Source: JAOUGY01 sp050329955 (GTDB lineage Bacteria; Actinomycetota; Acidimicrobiia; Spongiisociales; ZC4RG35). From it: a stretch of DNA of 64,000 nt. The notes beneath the pieces are model-generated. The model was not told the origin of the DNA. It worked only from the letters and a program-made list of their open reading frames with translations, and searched no databases. The translations under genes and the position numbers were made by a program. The stretch lies in the NCBI GenBank assembly GCA_050329955.1, contig JBHJOH010000077.1:1-64000 (forward strand), read 5' to 3'. Positions 53,049 through 61,112 of the stretch are shown here, piece after piece (within the stretch, counting starts at the first letter, position 1; each line of letters begins with the position of its first letter).

Positions 53049-54277
53049 ACCGAGCGCTCGACATCCACCTTTCGGGTCACCCGATCGCCCGGGTACTCGA
53101 GGACGGCGTCACGCTGACGCTCACCTATTCCGACCAGACGGTGGATCGGTTCGGCGTGGGCGGTCTGGCACTCTCGATGGCGCTTCCGGTTGACGACCGC
53201 CCATACCGTGGCCCCGCAGTGGAGCGTTGGGTGGAGGGGACCCTCCCGGAGGGCGAAGCACGAACATTGCTCGAGGACCGGTTCTCGGTGCGGCGCGGCG
53301 ACACGATGGGCCTTGTGGGTGCAATCGGCGCCGATTGCGCCGGTGCCGTGTCGTTCCTTCCACCAGACGAGCCATTCGACGATGGCACGACGCCGACGTT
53401 GCTGACCGACCAACAGCTCGCCGCCCTTGTGCAAGATCTTCCCACCGTGCCGCTCGGTGCCGACCTCGGAATCCCCGTTTCCCTGGCCGGCCTCCAGGCG
53501 AAGCTGCCGCTTCGTATGACAGGCGACGGATGGACGCGCCCGACGCGAACCGCCCCCTCCACCCACATCCTCAAGCCTGCCCCTGACGGACGGCTCGCCG
53601 GCTTGGTCGTGTCGGAGGCGTTCTGTCTGCGCCTGGCAGCTGCGGCCGGAGTACGCGCTGCAGAGGTCGACTTGATCGACATCGCCGGAAGGACGACGTT
53701 GGTGGTCACCCGGTTCGATCGGGCTCCCGGGCCCGACGGCTTCCCGGTTCGGCTCCACCAGGAGGACGGCTGTCAGGCGTTGGGCGAGCCCGTCACCGGT
53801 CGGGCGAAGTATCAGGCTCAGACCGGTGCCGGACCTTCGTATGAAGGGCTGGCGCGGCTGTTGGTGACGTACTCGCGCGACGTCGATGCCGAGCTCGCCG
53901 CCCTGGCCCGGACCATGACAACCACCATCGCCATCGGCAACACCGACGCACACGCCCGGAACCACGGCTTCTTGCTCGGTGCGGGGGTCAGACTCGCTCC
54001 GCTCTACGACGCCGCCACCACAGTCAACTACGCAACCTTCCAGGGGGTCGGCCTCCACGTCGCCGGAGAGCACCGACTCGACATGGTCTCGCGTCCTCTG
54101 CTCGAGCTCGAAGCCGCATCCTGGGGTCTACCTCGGAAGACGGCCGCTGAAGTGGTCGGAAGCACGCTCGAGAGGCTTCGCGCAGCGCTCTGCGATGTTG
54201 CTGCGGAGTTCCGGGAGGAATCGCTGGAACGGGACGTCGCCGAGGTGGGCCGTCGGCTCGAACGTCTCCTGGTCTGA
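53045..54277 (+). CDS. HipA-family Ser/Thr kinase toxin
   Basis: 410 residues, usual length for HipA, which in E. coli phosphorylates glutamyl-tRNA synthetase and induces dormancy. Motifs present: SLAGLQAKLPL (Gly-rich ATP loop region), STHILKPAP with the ATP-binding Lys, LVVTRFDRAPG, LHQEDGCQALG, catalytic NTDAHARNHGFLL (Asp and Asn in place) and metal-binding Asp in LAPLYDAATT. All catalytic elements look intact. The N-terminal subdomain-1 (HIPARV-like, YSDQTVDRFGVGGLALSMAL) is also included, so N- and C-terminal parts are not split into two genes. The substrate is unknown. Confidence 0.9.
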   Translation: MNRALDIHLSGHPIARVLEDGVTLTLTYSDQTVDRFGVGGLALSMALPVDDRPYRGPAVERWVEGTLPEGEARTLLEDRFSVRRGDTMGLVGAIGADCAGAVSFLPPDEPFDDGTTPTLLTDQQLAALVQDLPTVPLGADLGIPVSLAGLQAKLPLRMTGDGWTRPTRTAPSTHILKPAPDGRLAGLVVSEAFCLRLAAAAGVRAAEVDLIDIAGRTTLVVTRFDRAPGPDGFPVRLHQEDGCQALGEPVTGRAKYQAQTGAGPSYEGLARLLVTYSRDVDAELAALARTMTTTIAIGNTDAHARNHGFLLGAGVRLAPLYDAATTVNYATFQGVGLHVAGEHRLDMVSRPLLELEAASWGLPRKTAAEVVGSTLERLRAALCDVAAEFREESLERDVAEVGRRLERLLV

Positions 54278-54431
54278 ACGAGGGGGCCTCGCCGGGAAGG
54301 TCTGAAGGCAGCCCTCGCCACCTGAGGGGGACACCTCGTCCGGTCTCGGCATCGATGCCGACGCCACGAGCACCATGGTGGCCACGCCCATGAGTCAGTC
54401 ACGGTCGGCCGTTCGGTGCCGCCGGCTGCGG
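54278..54431. other. Spacer between convergent hipA and chaB genes
   Basis: 154 nt, GC-rich, with several short self-complementary stretches but no strong hairpin with a T run. No gene is supported. Confidence 0.4.
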
Positions 54432-54809
54432 TCAGTCCTGTGTGCGGGCGATGGCCTGGCCGAGTTCGAGCTTCGACATTCTCGACCGGCCCTTCACGTC
54501 GAGCTGCTTTGCCCGCTCGTACAGCTCCTGTTTGGTGTTGCCTTCGACATCCACTCCGCCGGCGGTGGGGAGGTCGGTGTCTACCCCGCCCTTGGACTGT
54601 GGATCCGACGGGCCTCTCTCGTCCTTCGGCTCCCAATGATCGCCGACCTTCTCGAACGAGTGCTTGACGGCTGCCATCGCCACCCGAGGGGCGGCCTCCT
54701 CGGAGTCGTACTGTTCGTGGGCGGAGTCGAGGGTCTTGGCGTAGGTTCGCTGGGCCTTCTCCGGTGAGCGCTTCAGCGTTCCCGGCAGGCCTTCCTTCTT
54801 GGTGGGCAT
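54432..54809 (-). CDS. ChaB family protein
   Basis: 125 residues. The N-terminal ~60 residues follow the ChaB pattern: LPGTLKRSPEKAQRTYAKTL, a DSAHEQYDSEEAAPRVAMAA helix pair, then VKHSFEKVGDHWEPK. After an acidic, Gly-rich linker, the C-terminus TKQELYERAKQLDVKGRSRM and SKLELGQAI resembles a Rho N-terminal-like (SAP-like) helical element that could bind nucleic acid. ChaB was named from E. coli cation-transport regulation but its role is uncertain. Strong ribosome-binding site (AAGGAAG). Divergent from tldD. Confidence 0.85.
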   Translation of the reverse strand: MPTKKEGLPGTLKRSPEKAQRTYAKTLDSAHEQYDSEEAAPRVAMAAVKHSFEKVGDHWEPKDERGPSDPQSKGGVDTDLPTAGGVDVEGNTKQELYERAKQLDVKGRSRMSKLELGQAIARTQD

Positions 54810-54882
54810 GAGCTGCTTCCTTGTCGGGGTCGCCGGGTTCTACCCTGTCCGACCACCTGGAGACGACGGTCGCCGTCGCAGT

Positions 54883-54888
54883 TAGGGT
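54883..54888 (+). promoter_or_regulatory. Putative -10 box (TAGGGT) of tldDE
   Basis: TAGGGT lies 27 nt before the tldD ATG; the leader contains GGAAGGAAGGG as a ribosome-binding site. The same hexamer precedes the gene at 58009. Confidence 0.35.
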
Positions 54889-54915
54889 GGACCTTCGGAC
54901 AGGAAGGAAGGGTGG

Positions 54916-56355
54916 ATGTTCGAACTTGCCCAGGCTGCAGTGGAGGGCGCGCTCGACGCCGGGGCGTCGTATGCCGACGCCCGGGTGGTGGTGGGCCGCA
55001 GCGAATCCATCTCCGTCCAGAACGGTGGTGTGGAGAGCGTCGATCACACCGAATCCGCCGGGGTGGGGGTGCGGGCGCTGATCGGATCCTCGTGGGGGTT
55101 CTTCGCCACCCCGCAACTCGGTGAGGGCGACGCCCGCCGGGCCGGGGAACAGGCCGCCGACATCGCCCGCGCTTCGGCGATGGTTCCGGGGGCTGGGCTC
55201 GCATTGGCCGATGTCGAGGTGCACCAGGCCGCTTGGTCGACCCCGTTCGGCGAGGACCCGTTCCAGGTTCCGCTCAGCGAGAAGGTCGAGCTGCTGGTTG
55301 CCGTCACCAATACCTGTATGTCGGTCGAAGGTGTCGCCGTGTCGACCGCCACGCTGGTGTCCTTCGACACCGAGAAATGGCTGGTGTCCTCGCAGGGCCA
55401 CCGAATCCACCAGCGGATCGTCGAGTGCGGCGGCGGCTTCGACGCCACCGCCGTGGGGGATTCGGAAGTGCAGCGCCGCTCGTACCCGCAATCGTTCGGG
55501 CAATACCAGACCGGCGGTTACGAAACCGTGCGGCAGTGGGATTACCTGGGCAATGCCGGTCGCATCGCCGAGGAGGCGGTGGCACTGCTGTCGGCGGGCG
55601 AGTTGGACGAGGGTGAGCGCACCCTGATCCTCGAGTCGTCCCAACTGGCCTTGCAGATCCACGAATCGGTGGGACACGCCATCGAACTCGATCGCATCCT
55701 CGGCTGGGAGGCCGCCTTCGCCGGGACCTCCCACCTGGAGCTGGCCAGGCTGGGCACCCACCGCTACGGCTCCGAGATCATGAACATCACCGCCGACGCC
55801 ACCATCCCCGGGGCGCTCGGCAGCTTCGGCTACGACGACGAAGGGACGCCCGCCCAGAACGTCCCGATCGTGGAGCAGGGCCGGTGGGTGGGGGTGCTGT
55901 CGGGTCGTGACACCGCCGCCATCGCCGGTCTCCCACCGGGTGGGATGGTCCGGGCGGACGGATACAACCGTCTCCCGATGGTGCGGATGACCAACGTGGG
56001 GCTGCTTGCCGGCGACTCGTCGCTCGACGAGATGATCGCCGACACCGGCGACGGGGTGTACATGTCGACCAACCGCTCGTGGTCGATCGACGACAAACGG
56101 CTCAACTTCCAGTTCGGATGTGAGATCGGGTGGGAGATCAAGAACGGCAGACTCGGCCGGATGGTGAAGAACCCCACCTACACCGGCATCACCCCCCAGT
56201 TCTGGGGGACGCTCGACCGGCTCGGGAACAATTCTGAGCTGGTGTTGTGGGGAACACCCAACTGCGGGAAAGGACAACCCATGCAAGTGGGCCACACCGG
56301 ACACCCGGCGGTTTCGGGCCGGTTCTCGGCGGTGCGGACGGGGGTGAAGGCATGA
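54916..56355 (+). CDS. tldD: TldD metalloprotease subunit
   Basis: 479 residues. TldD carries the zinc-binding HExxxH of the TldD/TldE protease, here QIHESVGHAIELD (His249, Glu250, His254), in the middle of the protein. The N-terminal domain (ASYADARVVVGRSESISVQN) and the C-terminal MVKNPTYTGITPQFWGTLDR and CGKGQPMQVGHTGHPAV segments, including the third zinc ligand region, are conserved. The heterodimer degrades unfolded peptides and matures some RiPPs such as microcin B17. The stop overlaps tldE by 4 nt, keeping the subunits in balance. Confidence 0.94.
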   Translation: MFELAQAAVEGALDAGASYADARVVVGRSESISVQNGGVESVDHTESAGVGVRALIGSSWGFFATPQLGEGDARRAGEQAADIARASAMVPGAGLALADVEVHQAAWSTPFGEDPFQVPLSEKVELLVAVTNTCMSVEGVAVSTATLVSFDTEKWLVSSQGHRIHQRIVECGGGFDATAVGDSEVQRRSYPQSFGQYQTGGYETVRQWDYLGNAGRIAEEAVALLSAGELDEGERTLILESSQLALQIHESVGHAIELDRILGWEAAFAGTSHLELARLGTHRYGSEIMNITADATIPGALGSFGYDDEGTPAQNVPIVEQGRWVGVLSGRDTAAIAGLPPGGMVRADGYNRLPMVRMTNVGLLAGDSSLDEMIADTGDGVYMSTNRSWSIDDKRLNFQFGCEIGWEIKNGRLGRMVKNPTYTGITPQFWGTLDRLGNNSELVLWGTPNCGKGQPMQVGHTGHPAVSGRFSAVRTGVKA

Positions 56356-57668
56356 ACGCCCGCGATGTAGCCGAGCAGGCGCTGGCGGCGGTCGACGACC
56401 GCGGCAACGCCGAAGTGGTGGTTTCGGTGGGCCGCTCGGCGCTCACCCGTTTCGCCAACTCCTTCATCCATCAGAATGTGGCCGAGGACTCGGTGGCGGT
56501 GTCGCTCAGGGTGGAGGTCGACGGTCGCGTCTCCACATCCAGCGCCACCGCCGTCGGTGACGAAGCCATCACCCGGCTGGCCGACGCCACGGTCGAGTCG
56601 GCTCGGCTCCAGCCGGTCGACAACGACTGGCCGGGTCTCGCCCCGGTGACGGCCGTTCCGCCGGTCGAGCACTACGACCGGGAAACCGCCTTCTCCAACC
56701 CCGAACAACGCGCCGGACTGGTGCGGTCGTTCATCGGCGCCGGTCCCACCGCCGCCGGGTACCTCGACACGGTGGGCGAAGAGGTGGTGTACGCCAACTC
56801 GCTGGGGCATTCCGCCTCCGGTCGGCACTCACGGGCCACCATCGACGGCATCCATCAGACCCCGACCTCCGCCGGGACGGGGCACGCCACCTCCACCCGC
56901 ATCGGCGACCTCGACGCCACGGCCGTGGGGCTGGGAGCCTTCGACCGGGCGGCGCGCGCGGCCGATGCCTTCGACCTCAAGCCGGGGGAGTACCAGGTGG
57001 TGCTGTCACCGGAGTGTGTCGCCACCATCTGCATCTTCCTCGGGTTCTACGGTTTCAACGCCAAGGCTCACCAGGAGGGCCAGTCCTGCATCCGCCTGGG
57101 CGAGCAGCAGTTCCACCCCGACGTGAACCTTTTCGACGACGCCGGCGACCCGCGGGCGCTCGGAGTGGGTTTCGACGTGGAGGGAACCCCCAAGACCCGG
57201 CTCGACCTGGTGTCGGGCGGGGTGGCGAATGCACTCGCCCACACCCGCCGCAGCGCCGCCAAGGTGGGGGCGGAATCGAGCGGGCACGCCATCCCGCAAT
57301 CGTCGGTGTGGGGTCCGATCACCTCGAATCTGTTCTTCCAGGGTGGCTCTGACGACGTGGATTCGCTGATCGCGGCGACCGAGCGTGGCCTGTACGTGTC
57401 GGCCTTCAACTACTGCCGGGTGCTCGAACCCAAGTCGCTGGCGGTGACCGGTCTCACCCGGAACGGGACCTTCATGATCGAGAACGGCCGCATCACCGGA
57501 GCCGTCACCAACCTTCGGTTCACTCAATCGTTCGTCGCAGCGTTGACTGCGGTCGAGGGCCTCGGCAACGATGGGCGATTCGCCGACTCGGAGTTCGGGC
57601 CGGGGCTGGTGCACGCGCCCAGCGTGCAGCTGGCGGGATGGAACTTCACCGGCGGCGCCGGCGGGTGA
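56352..57668 (+). CDS. tldE: TldE/PmbA protease subunit
   Basis: 438 residues, the partner lacking HExxxH, as expected for TldE. It shares the fold and N-terminal pattern of TldD (GNAEVVVSVGRSALTRFANS, FIHQNVAEDSVAVSLRVEVD) and the family C-terminus (SNLFFQGGSDDVDSLIAATE, GLYVSAFNYCRVLEPKSLAV). The start overlaps the tldD stop (ATGA); an in-frame ATG at 56247 lies inside tldD and is not used. It converges on a small zinc-protein gene 3 nt away. No RiPP precursor is apparent nearby. Confidence 0.93.
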   Translation: MNARDVAEQALAAVDDRGNAEVVVSVGRSALTRFANSFIHQNVAEDSVAVSLRVEVDGRVSTSSATAVGDEAITRLADATVESARLQPVDNDWPGLAPVTAVPPVEHYDRETAFSNPEQRAGLVRSFIGAGPTAAGYLDTVGEEVVYANSLGHSASGRHSRATIDGIHQTPTSAGTGHATSTRIGDLDATAVGLGAFDRAARAADAFDLKPGEYQVVLSPECVATICIFLGFYGFNAKAHQEGQSCIRLGEQQFHPDVNLFDDAGDPRALGVGFDVEGTPKTRLDLVSGGVANALAHTRRSAAKVGAESSGHAIPQSSVWGPITSNLFFQGGSDDVDSLIAATERGLYVSAFNYCRVLEPKSLAVTGLTRNGTFMIENGRITGAVTNLRFTQSFVAALTAVEGLGNDGRFADSEFGPGLVHAPSVQLAGWNFTGGAGG

Positions 57669-57671
57669 ATC

Positions 57672-57938
57672 TCAACCTTCGGCGATGAAGCGGGGTGCCG
57701 GAAGTGGCTTACCGGTGCGGGGATCATGCTCCTGCCACGACACGTAGGAGTGGCCCCGGAGCGGGCGGGTGCAGCGGGCGAACACCTCATACATCTCGAA
57801 CCCGGGTTTGGTCCGGTGCGGTCGAATCTTCTCCATGATGATCCGGAGGTTGCGGCCGCACTGGTCACACGTCGGAGTGGGCGGTGCGCTCGCCGGCCGG
57901 TCCTCGGGTTGTGGAACCAGGTGAAGTTCCGCAGTCAT
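57672..57938 (-). CDS. Small cysteine-containing protein of unknown function
   Basis: 88 residues: a disordered Pro-rich start, CDQCGRNLRIIMEKIRPHRT, then FARCTRPLRGHSYVSWQEHD. CxxC plus a later Cys and His suggest a zinc site. Not recognised as a family. The ribosome-binding site GGAGG is at the right distance (GGAGGCACG before ATG), which supports it as a real gene. Its stop is 3 nt from the convergent tldE stop, and it is divergent from the RecB-like gene at 58009. Confidence 0.68.
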   Translation of the reverse strand: MTAELHLVPQPEDRPASAPPTPTCDQCGRNLRIIMEKIRPHRTKPGFEMYEVFARCTRPLRGHSYVSWQEHDPRTGKPLPAPRFIAEG

Positions 57939-57996
57939 CGTGCCTCCACGCTAAATGATCGGCGGGACTGTGCGATCTCTGGAGAGACAATTTCAT

Positions 57997-58002
57997 TAGG
58001 GT
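57997..58002 (+). promoter_or_regulatory. Putative -10 box (TAGGGT), leaderless geometry
   Basis: TAGGGT ends 6 nt before the GTG at 58009, within an AT-rich patch (CAATTTCATTAGGGT). Confidence 0.45.
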
Positions 58003-58008
58003 CTTCTG

Positions 58009-59472
58009 GTGCCAAGCGATCGCCCGTACCTCGTCGAACGGCCCGACGCATTACGGCGCCGATGGGAGGGCTGTCCGGTCTCGGGACTCGAGCCAACCAG
58101 GGCCCCCGCCTGGCAGTTGGAGCGGTGGAAGGTGGTGCGGGACCTGATCGTGGGCTGGTACGGCGATCCGCGGCCCGACACCGAATCGGTCCCGGACCTG
58201 ATCGCCGAGCGGGCCGGGTGGCTCGACCCGGTGCAACGGCTGTTCGTGGAGCGGTTGTTCGCCGGATGGCGGGCGATGTTTCCCAAAGAACCGGGTGTGG
58301 TGGTCGACATGGACCCGCCAACCAGTTCGGTGTTCGACCACGATCGTGCGGTCGAGCTCAAGGTGGCAGCCACCTTCGGGTTCACCCGCCCCGACGGCAG
58401 CGTCGAGCGGGTCCGGCTCAAGACCGGTCGCCACCCCAGCGGTCGCGATGACGCCGCCGTCATTCACGCCGCCCTCACCGATGATGGCGGCGACGTGGTG
58501 TACCTGGATGCGTTGGTGGGCGTTGGAGTTGCTGACGAGATCGTCGCCCCACCCGAAGCGGACCGCCGGTTGACCGAGCTGGTCGAGCTGGCGGCCCGCA
58601 ACCGCAGGGTCGCCCGGGTGGCCGGCCCGCAGTGTTTCAGCTGTTCGTCGGCACCCCGGTGCGGGCAGTATCCGCCAACCGGACGGGTCTACGTGTCCAC
58701 CCGTTCGTTGACGGTCTCCAAAACCCAGCTCGGCTGGCTCGCCACCTGTCGTCGCCGGGTCGCCTGGGACCGACTCCATCAGCTCCGCATCGAAGAGGAT
58801 GCCGACATCGAGCTGAGCCGCGGCCTGGCGATGGGAAACCTGTTCCACCAGACCGCCGCCGCCGCCATTCTCAGCGATGATCCCGAGGGCGTGGTGGTCG
58901 ACGCCTGCGCCACGGTGGCACCTTCGGAGGCCGCCGAGCTGCGTCGGCTGTGGGAGAACCATTGCTCGCTGTGGGGGAGCGACCGACTCGAGGCCCGGGC
59001 CACCGAGTATTCGGCGGGTCTCACCGTGATGGCGCCCGGTCCCCAGTACGACGCCAGGGGAAGGAAGAGCGTCCAGCCGGTGGCCATCACAATGATCGGG
59101 GTGCTCGACGTGACCGGCCGCGAATCCGACGGAACTCCGATGGTGGTGGAGCACCGCACCGGGTCCGCACCCGACCACGGACACCTGGAGTTGGATCTGT
59201 ACGCCGTGTCGGTCGCCGAGGCGGTGAAACGCCGATCGGGGGAGTGGCCCGCCAAGCTGGCGGTGCACTTGCATCTGTTGGGGCCGAGCCAACCGGAATG
59301 CCGGCGCACCGAGTTCGACCATGCCCGTCTTCAGGAGTCGTTCGCCGGCCTCGAACGCGCCGCCGCTGAGATCGCCCGCTGGGACCCGCACAACTCTTTG
59401 GACCCGGGATTCTCAGTGGGGCAGTGGTGTGGAGGATGCCGGCATCGGCCCCTGTGCGAGCAGTTCCGGTAG
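58009..59472 (+). CDS. Tandem RecB/Cas4-like protein with two cysteine sets
   Basis: 487 residues. The C-terminal half resembles PD-(D/E)XK nucleases of the RecB/Cas4/AddB group: VSKTQLGWLATCRRRVAWDR (Cys247), His280 in AMGNLFHQTA, Asp367 in MIGVLDVTG, VVEHRTGS (Glu381, with Arg383 where a catalytic Lys is usual), then Cys474, Cys477 and Cys483, which with Cys247 could hold a 4Fe-4S cluster. The N-terminal half looks like a degenerate copy: Cys22, a VRLKTGR motif at about 135-141, and Cys209, Cys212, Cys218. Full nuclease activity is doubtful because neither half has a perfect acid-x-Lys set. GTG start with TAGGGT 6 nt upstream. Function unknown; DNA repair or defence are possible. Confidence 0.75.
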   Translation: MPSDRPYLVERPDALRRRWEGCPVSGLEPTRAPAWQLERWKVVRDLIVGWYGDPRPDTESVPDLIAERAGWLDPVQRLFVERLFAGWRAMFPKEPGVVVDMDPPTSSVFDHDRAVELKVAATFGFTRPDGSVERVRLKTGRHPSGRDDAAVIHAALTDDGGDVVYLDALVGVGVADEIVAPPEADRRLTELVELAARNRRVARVAGPQCFSCSSAPRCGQYPPTGRVYVSTRSLTVSKTQLGWLATCRRRVAWDRLHQLRIEEDADIELSRGLAMGNLFHQTAAAAILSDDPEGVVVDACATVAPSEAAELRRLWENHCSLWGSDRLEARATEYSAGLTVMAPGPQYDARGRKSVQPVAITMIGVLDVTGRESDGTPMVVEHRTGSAPDHGHLELDLYAVSVAEAVKRRSGEWPAKLAVHLHLLGPSQPECRRTEFDHARLQESFAGLERAAAEIARWDPHNSLDPGFSVGQWCGGCRHRPLCEQFR

Positions 59473-59506
59473 GGGTTCGGCCCAGCCGGTGGGCCCACGG
59501 CCGTCG

Positions 59507-59977
59507 TCAGCTGTCGGCGATGTCGGCGAGAGTTGCATTGGTTGCCTTCACCAGGTCGGCCGGGGAGAGATGGATGGCCCACTCGCCCACCCCGGCTCCC
59601 AACGAGATCTCAGGATGTGCGCCGAACGATTCGTCCAGAATGACCGGCCATCCTCCGGCACCGAGCGGCGTGATGGTGCCCCGGGCGTATCCGGTGGCCT
59701 CCTTGGCCTCATCCGGTGAGGGCATGCTGAGTCGTCTCGTCCCCAGATGTGCCCGCAGTTTGGGATAGTCGAGGCCTTTGTTCCCGGGAACCAGCACCAG
59801 CACGTACTCGCCCTCGGCGATCCGGATCACCAGGGTCTTGGCCAATGCGCCGATCGGGATGCCCCGCTTCTCCGCCGCCTCCTCGGCCGATGACACGTGG
59901 CCGTGGTGCACCATTCGATAGGCCACTTCGGCTGCGTCGAGAGCGGCGGTGGCGGAAGTGGCTGGGGGGTTGGGCAT
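59507..59977 (-). CDS. YbaK/ProX-type aminoacyl-tRNA deacylase
   Basis: A 156-residue protein of the YbaK/ProRS-INS family that hydrolyses mischarged tRNA (Cys- or Ala-tRNAPro in relatives). EVAYRMVHHGHVSSAEEAAE, GALAKTLVIRIAEGEYVLVL with the conserved Lys, and a TGYARGTITPLGAGGWPVIL core (G-x2-P loop) are seen. It lies 33 nt downstream of the radical SAM gene on the same strand and is probably co-transcribed. Which mischarged tRNA it clears cannot be told from sequence alone. Confidence 0.87.
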   Translation of the reverse strand: MPNPPATSATAALDAAEVAYRMVHHGHVSSAEEAAEKRGIPIGALAKTLVIRIAEGEYVLVLVPGNKGLDYPKLRAHLGTRRLSMPSPDEAKEATGYARGTITPLGAGGWPVILDESFGAHPEISLGAGVGEWAIHLSPADLVKATNATLADIADS

Positions 59978-60010
59978 GTGACTCGAGATCCTATGCGTCG
60001 GCTCCGACGT

Positions 60011-60955
60011 TCAGCCGAAATCGAGTGAGAGTTGGTCCGGGCGGACCCGTGCGGGTTTCGTTGCGGGCGCTCGGCGGCTCGGGCCGCGTCGAGGTTCGAT
60101 GAAGGCCCGATCCCGGTACAGCTCCCGGTAGCGGTCAACGAGCTCGGGATGGTTCTCCTCGAGCCATGTGAACCAGTGGGCGCGCAGGCCCGGCTTTACG
60201 TGGAGCATCATCGTGGAAGCGAACCGGGCGCCGGCGTCGGCGGCCGCCCGCAACACTTCGCCCACCTGTGCCTCGGAGTCGGATATCCCTGGCAGCAGGG
60301 GAGCGGCCAGCACGCCACTGGGGATGCCAGCCTCGTTGAAGGTGCGCACAGCGTCCATTCGGAGCTTCGGACTCGGCGTCCCCGGTTCGGTGCGGCGCCA
60401 CACGTCCTGGTCGAGAGTCGGGATCGAGAAGTCGATCGTCATGAGGTGCGGTGCGGTGGCGAACAGGTCGAGATCGCGCAGCGCCAGCGTCGACTTCGTC
60501 AGGATCGAAAACGGGTTGCCTCGCTCGATGAGGGCTTCGGCGATGCCGCGAGTCATTCGGTAGCGCCCCTCCGCCTTCTGATACGGATCGGTGTTGGTTC
60601 CCATGGCGATGGTCGCCCCCTGCCATCTGCCCGGCGCGGTTTCCGCCCGAACCAGATCGATGGCGTTGATCTTCACCACGATCTGGGTGTCGAAGTCGTC
60701 TCCGACCCCGAACCCCAGGTAGTCGTGGGTTGGCCGAGCAAAACAGTAGGAGCAGGCGTGTGAGCAACCACGGTACGGGTTGATGGTGTACTCGAACGGC
60801 AACCCAGCGGCGGCGGGGACGTGGTTGATGATCGTCTTTGCCTCAACCTCGTGGAAGGTGAGCGATCGGTACTCCCCCGTGCCCACCAGGCGGCGTGACA
60901 ACTCGAACAGGCCGTCCTGGCGGTCGTCGGCGCTGCGCCATCGAAGATCTGACAT
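60011..60955 (-). CDS. Radical SAM protein, Rv2578c family (SplB-like)
   Basis: 314 residues. The 4Fe-4S motif is C64-x3-C68-x2-C71 in YRGCSHACSYCFARPTH, preceded by AKTIINHVPAAAGLPFEYTI. AMGTNTDPYQKAEGRYRMTR, NPFSILTKSTLALRDLDL, TIDFSIPTLDQDVWRRTEPG and APLLPGISDSE follow, all typical of the Rv2578c group, which is related to spore photoproduct lyase and other DNA- or peptide-modifying enzymes but has no proven reaction. The ATG is well placed. It leads a two-gene unit with the YbaK-like gene and is divergent from the LLM gene. Confidence 0.88.
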   Translation of the reverse strand: MSDLRWRSADDRQDGLFELSRRLVGTGEYRSLTFHEVEAKTIINHVPAAAGLPFEYTINPYRGCSHACSYCFARPTHDYLGFGVGDDFDTQIVVKINAIDLVRAETAPGRWQGATIAMGTNTDPYQKAEGRYRMTRGIAEALIERGNPFSILTKSTLALRDLDLFATAPHLMTIDFSIPTLDQDVWRRTEPGTPSPKLRMDAVRTFNEAGIPSGVLAAPLLPGISDSEAQVGEVLRAAADAGARFASTMMLHVKPGLRAHWFTWLEENHPELVDRYRELYRDRAFIEPRRGPSRRAPATKPARVRPDQLSLDFG

Positions 60956-61100
60956 CTCGACAGCTTATCGAACATGCGTTCGATGTTGGCACGGCGGGGG
61001 CAGAGTCGTGTGGAGCCGGGTGTCGCTGGAGCCGCAACCCGCCAAGTCGGCAGGAGTGGAACGCCGTCGGCAGTGGGCACCCTCGTTCCTCGGTTGCCCC

Positions 61101-61106
61101 TACGCT
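61101..61106 (+). promoter_or_regulatory. Putative -10 box (TACGCT), leaderless geometry
   Basis: TACGCT ends 6 nt before the ATG at 61113, supporting that start over upstream in-frame codons. Confidence 0.4.
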
Positions 61107-61112
61107 CATCTC

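Noticed and set aside
54028..56304. Minus-strand open frame of about 750 codons across hipA, chaB and tldD
   Set aside because: No recognisable domain; it covers a well-defined TldD on the other strand and runs in another frame over chaB.
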